Source: Variovorax paradoxus
GTDB taxonomy: Bacteria > Pseudomonadota > Gammaproteobacteria > Burkholderiales > Burkholderiaceae_C
Direction: 5' to 3'
Assembly (NCBI RefSeq): GCF_030811855.1
Contig: NZ_JAUSRN010000013.1
Location: 62,001-126,000, forward strand
DNA length: 64,000 bases
Program-made: the position numbers and the translations under genes
Notes under the pieces: model-generated
The model's input: only the letters and a program-made list of their open reading frames with translations
Databases searched by the model: none
Told to the model about the DNA's origin: nothing
In this document: positions 34,474-41,656 of the stretch, piece after piece
Position numbering within the stretch: the stretch's first letter is position 1
How the letters are laid out: every line of letters starts with the position of its first letter

Positions 34474-35736
34474 TCAAATCCTCGGTGAGAGGCCGTCGGC
34501 CAATGAGAGCCGGTAGGCACGGATGCCGGGCAGAAGGCTTGCAAACCAACCCGCCACCAGAAGGCTTCCCATCAGCAGCCATTCGTTCAGTGTAGGTTCT
34601 GAAAGGCTCAATGTCAGTCCGAACTGCGACTGCAGCCATGGCGCGAGCAGGGCGATGCCGAGCACGGCCATCACCACGCCAAAGGCCACCCCCAGCACGG
34701 TGACCATGGCGCCTTCGAGCGCAAGCAGTGCCAGCACATGGCGCAGGCTGGCGCCCACGGCGCGCAGCACGGCCAGTTCGCGCCGCCTTTCATTCAAGCC
34801 TGCCATCACCACGGAGACAAGGCCCGCGAGACTTACGAGCGCAACCAGCGCCGACATCAACAGCAGTGCGTTTTCGCCGATGCCGATCACGCTCCACAGT
34901 TCGTCCAGCGCCACGCCCGGCAGGATGGCCATCAGCGGTTCGCCGGTGTAAGTCGAAATCCAGCGCTGCACGCCGAACACCGCGGAGCGATTTTTCAAAC
35001 CAACGAGAGCGGCCGTCACGTTCTTCGGCGTGAGGTCGAACTTGCGCACCTGCTCGGCCGGAATCTTTACGCCCGGCATCGGCGCGCCGCCCACCCATTC
35101 GAGGTGGATGGCTTCCATTGCTTCGAGCCCGATGTGCACCGTGCGATCGACCGGCGTGCCGGTGCGCGCGAGCACGCCGACCACCGTGAAGGGCTTGTCG
35201 GCATGTTCGGCCGTGTTGAGCTCGCCGCTGCCGTGCGCGAGCGTGATCTTTCGGCCGACGTGATAGCCGAGCTTGTCCGCCACTTCGGCCCCCACCACCG
35301 CGTCGAACAGCTCGCTGAAGGGCTTGCCTTCGCGCAGCTTCAGCTGCTGGCGGTCGCCATAGCGAAAACGGGTGAAGTATTCGGGCGAAGTAGCAAGCAC
35401 CGCGAAGCCGCGATGCGAGTCGCCCAGCGAAAGCGGCACCACCCAGTCGACGCCCTGGTGCGCAGCCAGCGCTTGCACGCTCTTCCACGAGATGTTGTTG
35501 GTGGCCGCGCCGATGCGGAACACCGAATACAGCAGCAGTTGCGTGGAGCCCGTGCGAGCGCCCACGATCAGGTCGGTGCCCGAGACCGACGATGCGAAGT
35601 TCTCGCGCAGCTCGGTGCGAATGCGTTCGACGCCGAGCAGCAGAAAGGTCGACAGTGCGATCGAGAACACCGTGAGCGCCAGCGTGAAGCGCCGGTTCCA
35701 GGCGCTGTGCCAAGCGATCGAAAAAAGTGCTCTCAT
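34474..35736 (-). CDS. ABC transporter permease, FtsX/MacB type
   Basis: 420 residues starting at 35736 (MRALFSIAWHSAWNRRF). It has one N-terminal membrane helix (FTLALTVFSIALSTFLLLG), a large periplasmic domain (about residues 45-280) and three C-terminal helices forming the FtsX domain (LLLMSALVALVSLAGLVSVVMAGLNERRRELAVLRAVGAS). This mechanotransmission-type architecture fits lipoprotein or metal-chaperone export systems rather than a classic importer. It pairs with the ATPase 10 bp upstream. Confidence 0.86.
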   Translation of the reverse strand: MRALFSIAWHSAWNRRFTLALTVFSIALSTFLLLGVERIRTELRENFASSVSGTDLIVGARTGSTQLLLYSVFRIGAATNNISWKSVQALAAHQGVDWVVPLSLGDSHRGFAVLATSPEYFTRFRYGDRQQLKLREGKPFSELFDAVVGAEVADKLGYHVGRKITLAHGSGELNTAEHADKPFTVVGVLARTGTPVDRTVHIGLEAMEAIHLEWVGGAPMPGVKIPAEQVRKFDLTPKNVTAALVGLKNRSAVFGVQRWISTYTGEPLMAILPGVALDELWSVIGIGENALLLMSALVALVSLAGLVSVVMAGLNERRRELAVLRAVGASLRHVLALLALEGAMVTVLGVAFGVVMAVLGIALLAPWLQSQFGLTLSLSEPTLNEWLLMGSLLVAGWFASLLPGIRAYRLSLADGLSPRI

Positions 35737-35746
35737 CGGCAGGCCT

Positions 35747-36493
35747 TCACGCGTCCACCGCCATCGAGACCGAAGCGGCCCGGTTGATTTCGGGCAGCAG
35801 CACATGCCGTGCAAAGCGCTGCGCAATGCGCTGGTCGTGGCTCACGAAAACGAGCGCGCTGTGGTTCACGGCGCAGGCCGTCAGCAGCACGTCGAGAAAG
35901 GCTTCGCGCCGGTCTTCATCGAGCGCGGAGGTGGGTTCGTCGGCAATCACCACTTCGGGTTGGCCAATGAGCGCGCGTGCCGCGGCCACGCGCTGCTGCT
36001 GGCCCACCGACAGCTGCATCGCCTGTCGTTTCCATAGATGTGGGTCGAGTCCCATCTGGTCGAGCAGGTGTTCCGCTTGTTCACGCGAGCTGCCACCGCG
36101 CGCGGCCTGCGACTCGCGCCGCTGCGAGAAGCGGCAGGGCAGCAGCACGTTGTCGAGCACGCTCAGGTACGGCAGCAGGTTGAACTGCTGAAAGATATAA
36201 CCCACGTGTGCCACGCGGCTGCGGTCGCGCGCGGCACCGGAGAGCTGCGACCAGTCATGCCCCAGCAGCGTGACGCGGCCTTCGTCGGCCACCAGCACGC
36301 CGGCCAGCAGGGACAGCAGCGTGCTCTTGCCGCAGCCGCTCGGTCCGTGCAGAAAGACAGATTCGCCGGCCGTGATGCGAAAGGCCTCGATGTCGATGCA
36401 CGGCGCCTTCATGCCGGGCCACGCGAAGCGCAGCGCTTCGACGGCGAGCACCACGCGCAGTGCCGACGACTCGCCCTGTGGGGCGGTGCTCAC
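35747..36493 (-). CDS. ABC transporter ATPase, LolD/MacB-like
   Basis: 248 residues. Walker A GPSGCGKSTLLSLLAG, Q-loop YIFQQFNLLPYLSV, signature LSVGQQQRVAAARAL, Walker B VVIADEPTSALD and H-loop LVFVSHD are all intact. It supplies energy to the FtsX-type permease that follows. It starts 4 bp after the DUF2796 stop, inside a tight five-gene operon from the sulfurtransferase to DUF3299. Confidence 0.9.
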   Translation of the reverse strand: MSTAPQGESSALRVVLAVEALRFAWPGMKAPCIDIEAFRITAGESVFLHGPSGCGKSTLLSLLAGVLVADEGRVTLLGHDWSQLSGAARDRSRVAHVGYIFQQFNLLPYLSVLDNVLLPCRFSQRRESQAARGGSSREQAEHLLDQMGLDPHLWKRQAMQLSVGQQQRVAAARALIGQPEVVIADEPTSALDEDRREAFLDVLLTACAVNHSALVFVSHDQRIAQRFARHVLLPEINRAASVSMAVDA

Positions 36494-36497
36494 GGCC

Positions 36498-37082
36498 TTA
36501 CTTGCCCCAACTCAAGCGCACCGGCTGTGCGGCCTGAGCACCGGCGGGGCGCTTGAGCTGGCGCTTGAACTGGCCTTGCGCCGAAGCGATCTGCGAATCG
36601 ATCTGGCGCGTGCCCTTGAAGGCGGCAAAAAGATTCACGTCGATGAACTTTGCCGAGGCCGCACTGGTGCAGTTGAAAGAGAAGGTCGCGTCGAGATCCG
36701 CATGCCCCTCGGGCTCGCTCGCATCCGGCTTGCCGAGGCCAAGGGCGCTGGAGCGCAGGTCGACCGGACCGAGCTTGCAGTTGGCCGCCGGGTCGATGGC
36801 AAAGAGCTTGTCCGCCGCGCGCAGCTGGGCAATGGCGTCTTCGGCGGTCTTCTTCTCGGCATCGGTCTTGGGTGCGCGCTCGAAGCCCACGATGTTGTCG
36901 AGCGGCGATTCCATGTTGATCACGACAGTGGGGCCGTCGATGGCCACGTCGAGCTTGATCTGGCCGTGCACGTGGGCATGCTGCTGCTGCGCCTGTGCCG
37001 AAAGAAAGGGGGCTGCCGCCAACAAGGCCGCGGCAATTGCGAAGCCGGACGAGATGCGTCGTCGAAGTCGGGTCTGGTTCAT
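36498..37082 (-). CDS. DUF2796 (ZrgA-like) periplasmic protein
   Basis: 194 residues starting at 37082 (MNQTRLRRRISSGF). It has a signal peptide (AIAAALLAAAPFLSAQA) followed at once by a short His motif QQHAHVHGQIKLDVAI, then the DUF2796 domain (VVINMESPLDNIVGFE). In Vibrio ZrgA and relatives this family is linked to zinc acquisition and often carries a longer His-rich segment, which is reduced here. Its ATG overlaps the TGA of the sulfurtransferase (ATGA). Its role as a zinc-related periplasmic component is inferred from family and operon. Confidence 0.76.
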   Translation of the reverse strand: MNQTRLRRRISSGFAIAAALLAAAPFLSAQAQQQHAHVHGQIKLDVAIDGPTVVINMESPLDNIVGFERAPKTDAEKKTAEDAIAQLRAADKLFAIDPAANCKLGPVDLRSSALGLGKPDASEPEGHADLDATFSFNCTSAASAKFIDVNLFAAFKGTRQIDSQIASAQGQFKRQLKRPAGAQAAQPVRLSWGK

Positions 37083-37987
37083 GGTTCTGCGCCTTGCCGG
37101 GTCGGCAGCCCCGGCGTGTTGCTCCACTCGCTCCAGCTGCCGGCATAGAGCGCGGTGGTCCCCAGTCCCGCGATCTGCATTGCAAGCAGGTTGGGCACAG
37201 CGCTCACGCCGCTGCCGCATTGGTGGACGACCGTCGCCGGATCGCGTCCCGCGAGCAGCGCTTCGAACTCGGCACGCAATTGCGATGCCGGCTTGAACTT
37301 GCCGTCGGGGCCGAGGTTTTCGGCGAAGGGCCGATTGAGAGCCCCGGGGATGTGACCCGCAATCGGGTCCAGAGGTTCCACCTCTCCGCGATATCGTGCG
37401 GCGGCTCGCGCGTCGATCAGGTTCTGGTCAGACTGGCCGAGCCGGCGCACTACGGCGTCGGTGGTCACGAGCTTGGCCAGCGGCTCGCCCGGCACGAAGT
37501 TCGACTGGAAGTGCGTCGGCTCTTCGCGGTTCGTGACTTCGCCGCCCGCCGCTTGCCATGCCTGCAGGCCCCCGTCGAGCACGGCCACTGCATCGTGGCC
37601 CATCCACTTGAGCATCCACCAGAGCCGGCCGCAGTAATTGGTGCCATTGCGGTCGTACACCACAGCCTGCATGTCGTTGGAAAAGCCGACGCTTGACAAC
37701 CAGGCCGCGAACTTCTCGCGGCTCGGCAGCGGATGGCGACCGCCCGAGGCCGGCACGCCGTCCTCCTGTGCAACCACCACGTCGCCCTGCGCACCCGGCA
37801 TGCCGTGCTTCGCGCTGAGGTCGGAGTCGAGGTTCGCATACACGGCGCCGGGGATGTGCGTGGCCGCATATTGCTGTGCGCCTGCCTCGGGCTTCATGAG
37901 GTCGAAGCTGCAGTCGAAGACCATGAGGGGCGCTTTGGCGGCCTGCAGCTGCCGGAGTTGTTCGACGCTGACGAGGGTGGTGTACAT
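37079..37987 (-). CDS. sseA: 3-mercaptopyruvate/thiosulfate sulfurtransferase
   Basis: 302 residues with two rhodanese domains. The first is inactive; the second carries the active-site loop HQCGSGVSAVPN (Cys near residue 245), whose CGSGV form points to 3-mercaptopyruvate as donor rather than thiosulfate. Interdomain and substrate-binding stretches VYDRNGTNYCGRLWWML and IDARAAARYRGEVEP are typical. It is the first gene of the DUF2796/ABC/DUF3299 operon and is translationally coupled to it by a 4-bp overlap, an unusual partner for a metal-linked transporter. Confidence 0.85.
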   Translation of the reverse strand: MYTTLVSVEQLRQLQAAKAPLMVFDCSFDLMKPEAGAQQYAATHIPGAVYANLDSDLSAKHGMPGAQGDVVVAQEDGVPASGGRHPLPSREKFAAWLSSVGFSNDMQAVVYDRNGTNYCGRLWWMLKWMGHDAVAVLDGGLQAWQAAGGEVTNREEPTHFQSNFVPGEPLAKLVTTDAVVRRLGQSDQNLIDARAAARYRGEVEPLDPIAGHIPGALNRPFAENLGPDGKFKPASQLRAEFEALLAGRDPATVVHQCGSGVSAVPNLLAMQIAGLGTTALYAGSWSEWSNTPGLPTRQGAEP

Positions 37988-38024
37988 GGTGCGGCTCCTT
38001 CGTTGTCGATGAATACGATGCGGT

Positions 38025-38957
38025 TCAGTGTTCTTCGGCTGGCGCCTTCGGTACCGCGCGCTGGCGCAGCACGGTGGCTGCGATGCCGCTCACGATGATG
38101 AGCGCCATGCCGGCCCAGCCGGCGGCGTCGATGCGGTCGTCGAACAGCACCACACTGTAGAACGCTGCAAAGACGATACCGGAATACTGCAGATTGGCTA
38201 CCACCAGCGTACCCGCCTGGGTCTTGGCCGTCGCATAGGCACGCGTCATGCAAAGCTGGCCGAGAGCCGCCAAAAGGCCGATCGGCAGTAGCCATAGCGC
38301 ATGCTGCCACGTCCACGAATCCCCGCCCGAAAACCCGGTTGCGGCGGTCGCAAAAGCGCCCGCCACAGCCGAGCCCACCGCAAAATAGAAGACGGTGCGC
38401 AGTTCGGGTTCGCCGATGCGCGACAGCGCCACCACCTGCATGTAGGCAAACGCCGCCGTGAGCCCCGAGAGCAGGCCTAGCAGGCCCGCGAAACCTTCGT
38501 TGGCGTTGACCGAGGGCTTGAGCATCAGCACCACGCCGATGAAGCCCGCGAGCACCGTCAGCACCAGGGGCCCCTGCAGCGGTGGGCGCTGCACGCGGCC
38601 GTCGCGGCCGGGCACCGGCACCCACGCGAGCAGCGCGCCGCCGACCAGGAAGGCCGCGATCCAGACGCTGCTCATGTAGTTGAGCGTGACGGCCGTGGCC
38701 AGCGGCATGTGGGCAATGGCGTAGAACCATGCGCCGAGCGACACCACGCCAATGGTGCTGCGCCAGGCGTGCATGCCGGGGTAGCGGGTGGCCAGCGAGA
38801 CACCGCGGTTGCGCGACAGAAGCCACAAGAACACGATGCCGATCAGGCCGCGTCCGAGCACCATTTCGCCGCTGTTGAACCAGGCCGATGCCACCTTGAC
38901 GACCACGCTCATGGTGGCGAACAAGAAGGCGCCCAGCACCATCCAGAGTGCTTGCAC
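38025..38957 (-). CDS. EamA-type (DMT superfamily) transporter
   Basis: 310 residues with about ten membrane helices in two EamA repeats (first repeat to about residue 140, second from about 160). The loop after helix 4 (VPVPGRDGRVQRPPLQ) is hydrophilic. Substrates of these exporters vary, often amino acids or metabolites; nothing here defines it. The start is a GTG at 38957, with an in-frame ATG 15 bp later as an alternative. It lies 7 bp after the Rieske oxygenase gene, so the two are probably co-transcribed. Confidence 0.82.
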   Translation of the reverse strand: MQALWMVLGAFLFATMSVVVKVASAWFNSGEMVLGRGLIGIVFLWLLSRNRGVSLATRYPGMHAWRSTIGVVSLGAWFYAIAHMPLATAVTLNYMSSVWIAAFLVGGALLAWVPVPGRDGRVQRPPLQGPLVLTVLAGFIGVVLMLKPSVNANEGFAGLLGLLSGLTAAFAYMQVVALSRIGEPELRTVFYFAVGSAVAGAFATAATGFSGGDSWTWQHALWLLPIGLLAALGQLCMTRAYATAKTQAGTLVVANLQYSGIVFAAFYSVVLFDDRIDAAGWAGMALIIVSGIAATVLRQRAVPKAPAEEH

Positions 38958-38964
38958 TATGTGT

Positions 38965-40104
38965 TCAGGCGTTCTGCATTGCGCTGCGGTACCACTCGTG
39001 GAACTGCTGCATGCCGTCTTCCATCGGGCTTTGGTAGGGGCCGCTCTCGTCGTCGCCGCGCAGCATGAGCGCGCGGCGGCCGGCGTCCATGCGCTCGGCG
39101 ATCTCGTCGTCTTCCACGCAGGTTTCCATGTAGGCCGCCTGCTGGGCTTCGACGAACTCGCGCTCGAAGGCGACGATTTCCTCGGGGTAGAAGAACTCGA
39201 CCATGTTGAGCGTTTTGGTGGGGCTCACCGGATGCAGCGTCGACACCGTGAGCACGTGCGGATACCACTCGACCATCACGTGCGGGTAATAGGTGAGCCA
39301 GATGGCGCCGTACTTGGGCGGCTTGCCCTCGCGGTACTTGAGCAGCTGCTCCTGCCACTTCTGGTAGATGGGGCTGCCCGCGCGGCCCAGCCGGTTGGCC
39401 ACGCCCACCGTCTGCACCGAGAAGTTGCGGTTGAACTCCCAACGCAGGTCGTCGCAGGTGACGAAGCTGCCAAGGCCGGGGTGGAACGGACCGACGTGGT
39501 AGTCCTCGAGATAGACCTCGATGAAGGTCTTCCAGTTGTAGTTGCACTCGTGCAGCTCCACCCGGTCGAGCGCATAGCCCGTGAAGTCCAGGTCGGCGCG
39601 CGGGCCGAGTTCGGCCATGTCGGCCGCCACGTCGCGGCCCACGCCGTTCGGGCCACCTTCGAACAGCAGGCCGTTCCACTCGGTGAGCGGATAGTTGTGC
39701 AGGTTGAGGCAGGGGTCCTGGTCGAAATGCGGCGCACCAATGAGCGTGCCCGTGGCGCGCGGATCGGCGGCCGCATAGGTCCAGCGGTGCAGCGGGCAGA
39801 CGATGTTGCCGCCGGTCTGGTTGTCGAGCTGGCCGCGGCCCTGCAGGATCAGCGCCTGCCGGTGGCGGCACACGTTCGAAATGAGTTCGACACCCTTGGG
39901 CGTGTGCACGAGCGCGCGGCCCTGGTGCTCTTGCGGCAGGGTGTGGTAGTTGCCGAGCTCGGGCACCGCGAGCCGGTGGCCCACGTAGCGCGGCCCTTGC
40001 GCGAACAGCGTTTGCATTTCGCGCGCGTAGAGCGACTCGTCGAAGTACGCGGAAACTGGAAGTTGGCTCGCGGCCTGCTGCAGTTGAAGACTTAAATCAG
40101 ACAT
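38965..40104 (-). CDS. Rieske aromatic-ring-hydroxylating oxygenase, alpha-type subunit
   Basis: 379 residues. The Rieske [2Fe-2S] cluster ligands are in SNVCRHRQALIL and IVCPLHRWTY (CxH...CxxH). The mononuclear iron site is marked by EVYLEDYHVGPFHPGLG (D-x2-H-x4-H pattern with the bridging Asp). No ferredoxin reductase or beta subunit is adjacent, so electron partners are elsewhere. The substrate is unknown; related enzymes act on aromatic acids and on quaternary amines. The start at 40104 (MSDLSLQLQQAAS) was chosen over an unlikely upstream extension. Confidence 0.84.
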   Translation of the reverse strand: MSDLSLQLQQAASQLPVSAYFDESLYAREMQTLFAQGPRYVGHRLAVPELGNYHTLPQEHQGRALVHTPKGVELISNVCRHRQALILQGRGQLDNQTGGNIVCPLHRWTYAAADPRATGTLIGAPHFDQDPCLNLHNYPLTEWNGLLFEGGPNGVGRDVAADMAELGPRADLDFTGYALDRVELHECNYNWKTFIEVYLEDYHVGPFHPGLGSFVTCDDLRWEFNRNFSVQTVGVANRLGRAGSPIYQKWQEQLLKYREGKPPKYGAIWLTYYPHVMVEWYPHVLTVSTLHPVSPTKTLNMVEFFYPEEIVAFEREFVEAQQAAYMETCVEDDEIAERMDAGRRALMLRGDDESGPYQSPMEDGMQQFHEWYRSAMQNA

Positions 40105-40362
40105 GGAGGACCTGACCAAGCTCCCCACAGGGAGAAAAAAGAAAAAAACGGAAGGCGCCGACTGGAGTCCGAAAGGGCGACGGCCCGAAGAGTTGTGCCG
40201 GGGCGGCCGGCAAGGGAAGCTGGCATTGTACCCAAGGGGGCACCGCAGCGCCGATGGCTTTTTACATGCCCTCGCCGATTGGCCATGGCCGGTGCCATGG
40301 TCCCGTTGACCAGCATCCGTCACATGCTTCGGGTCGGCCGGCGCCCCTTTGGTTCCCCGACC

Positions 40363-40368
40363 TAAAAT
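40363..40368 (+). promoter_or_regulatory. Possible -10 element for xseB-ispA-dxs
   Basis: TAAAAT lies 27 bp before the xseB start. I see no convincing -35 at the right distance. The surrounding 290-bp gap (40105-40394) has no gene; it also holds CCATGGC-CGGT-GCCATGG, a perfect inverted repeat at 40283-40300. Confidence 0.35.
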
Positions 40369-40394
40369 GCTTGATTTCACATTCGTTCGCCCGC

Positions 40395-40661
40395 ATGCCC
40401 AAGGTTCCTTCTTCCGCCACGTCCAGCCCGGCCGCAATGCCCGACACGGGGCCGCTGCCGGCCAGCTACGAAGCCGGGCTCCAGGAGTTGGAACAATTGG
40501 TTGCAGAACTCGAGTCCGGACAACTGCCGCTCGACCAGCTGCTCGTCAGCTATCAGCGCGGCGCCGCACTGCTCGCCTTCTGTCGCGAAAAGCTCCAGGC
40601 GGTCGAAGACCAGATCAAGGTGCTCGACGCGGGGAGTCTCAAGCCCTGGACTGCGGAATGA
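40395..40661 (+). CDS. xseB: Exodeoxyribonuclease VII small subunit
   Basis: 88 residues. The XseB helical-hairpin domain runs from about residue 24 to 80 (SYEAGLQELEQLVAELESGQLPL, LVSYQRGAALLAFCREKLQAVEDQI). It forms the exonuclease VII complex with XseA (not in the window), which trims single-stranded DNA. The first 20 residues are a Ser/Ala/Pro-rich leader. It heads the conserved xseB-ispA-dxs cluster. The start at 40395 was chosen for fit to the family; the in-frame extension back to 40254 is not credible. Confidence 0.9.
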   Translation: MPKVPSSATSSPAAMPDTGPLPASYEAGLQELEQLVAELESGQLPLDQLLVSYQRGAALLAFCREKLQAVEDQIKVLDAGSLKPWTAE

Positions 40662-40753
40662 GCGCCGCACGGCCGTCCGAAGGCGCGAGCGCCCCCTTGG
40701 GGGGCAGCGAAGTACACGCATTGACGAGCGTGGGGGCAACAATGAGCGCCGCA
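40657..40753 (+). repeat. 84-bp direct-repeat-flanked insertion at the xseB/ispA junction
   Basis: The 13-bp sequence AATGAGCGCCGCA occurs at 40657-40669 and again at 40741-40753, a period of exactly 84 bp (28 codons). The segment between contains CCCCCTTGGGGGG and a GCAGCGAAGTACACG...GAGCGTGGGGG arrangement that resembles the intergenic element at 46910-47002. This looks like an inserted or copied intergenic repeat flanked by duplicated host sequence. Both copies carry an ATG in the ispA frame. Confidence 0.75.
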
Positions 40754-41656
40754 ACAATGGAGTGGGACGCCGCGCGGCTGGCCAACTGGAGCGAGCCGCA
40801 CCTTGCGCGTGTCGAGGCGGCGCTTTCGCGCTGGGTCGGTGTCGATGCGCCGGTGCTGCTCGGCGATGCCATGCGCTATGCGGTGCTCGACGGCGGCAAG
40901 CGGCTGCGTCCGCTTCTGGTGCTGGCTGCAAGCGAAGCGGTCGGCGGCAATGCGGCCGCGGCCCTGCGCGCAGCCTGCGCAACGGAACTGATTCACGCCT
41001 ACTCGCTGGTGCATGACGATTTGCCGAGCATGGACAACGACGTGCTGCGCCGAGGCAAGCCGACGGTGCACGTCAAGTTCGGCGAGGCCGATGCGCTATT
41101 GGCTGGTGACGCGTTGCAGGCCCTGGCCTTCGAACTGCTCACGCCCGACGGCGACGAAATTCCCGCGTCGATCCAGGCCACGCTGTGCCGCTTGCTCGCG
41201 CGCGCCGCGGGCAGCCAGGGCATGGCGGGCGGCCAGGCCATCGACCTTGCCAGCGTCGGCATGGCGCTCAGCGAAGCGCAGCTGCGCGAAATGCACCGCC
41301 TCAAGACCGGCGCGCTGCTGCAGGGCAGCGTCGAGATGGGAGCGGCCTGCGCTGGCGCCATCGCACCCGCGGCACTGGATGCGCTGCGCGACTACGGTGC
41401 CGCCATTGGCCTGGCGTTCCAGGTGGTCGACGACATCCTCGACGTCACGGCCGATTCGCAAACTCTGGGGAAGACGGCCGGCAAGGATGCGGCCGCCGAC
41501 AAGCCCACCTACGTTTCGCTCTGGGGTCTCGATGGTGCGCGTTCGCAGGCACGGCAGCTGCTTGACGAAGCGCTTGCGGCGCTCGGCCGTAGCGGCCTTG
41601 CGGACACCGCGGCACTGCGCGCGCTGGCCCACATGGTCGTCGACCGCGACCGATGA
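40742..41656 (+). CDS. ispA: Farnesyl diphosphate synthase (IspA-type polyprenyl synthetase)
   Basis: 304 residues. The first Asp-rich motif is VHDDLPSMDND, the second VVDDILDVTADSQ, with GGKRLRPLLVL near the N-terminus and KTAGKDAAADKPTY near the end. It condenses IPP with DMAPP/GPP to farnesyl diphosphate, using precursors from the Dxs pathway encoded next. I chose the ATG at 42 in the 40742 copy, because the family begins close to the segment ANWSEPHLARVEAALSRW; the upstream ATG at 40658 (overlapping the xseB stop) would add 28 residues encoded by an inserted repeat. It ends overlapping the dxs start. Confidence 0.9.
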   Translation: MSAATMEWDAARLANWSEPHLARVEAALSRWVGVDAPVLLGDAMRYAVLDGGKRLRPLLVLAASEAVGGNAAAALRAACATELIHAYSLVHDDLPSMDNDVLRRGKPTVHVKFGEADALLAGDALQALAFELLTPDGDEIPASIQATLCRLLARAAGSQGMAGGQAIDLASVGMALSEAQLREMHRLKTGALLQGSVEMGAACAGAIAPAALDALRDYGAAIGLAFQVVDDILDVTADSQTLGKTAGKDAAADKPTYVSLWGLDGARSQARQLLDEALAALGRSGLADTAALRALAHMVVDRDR

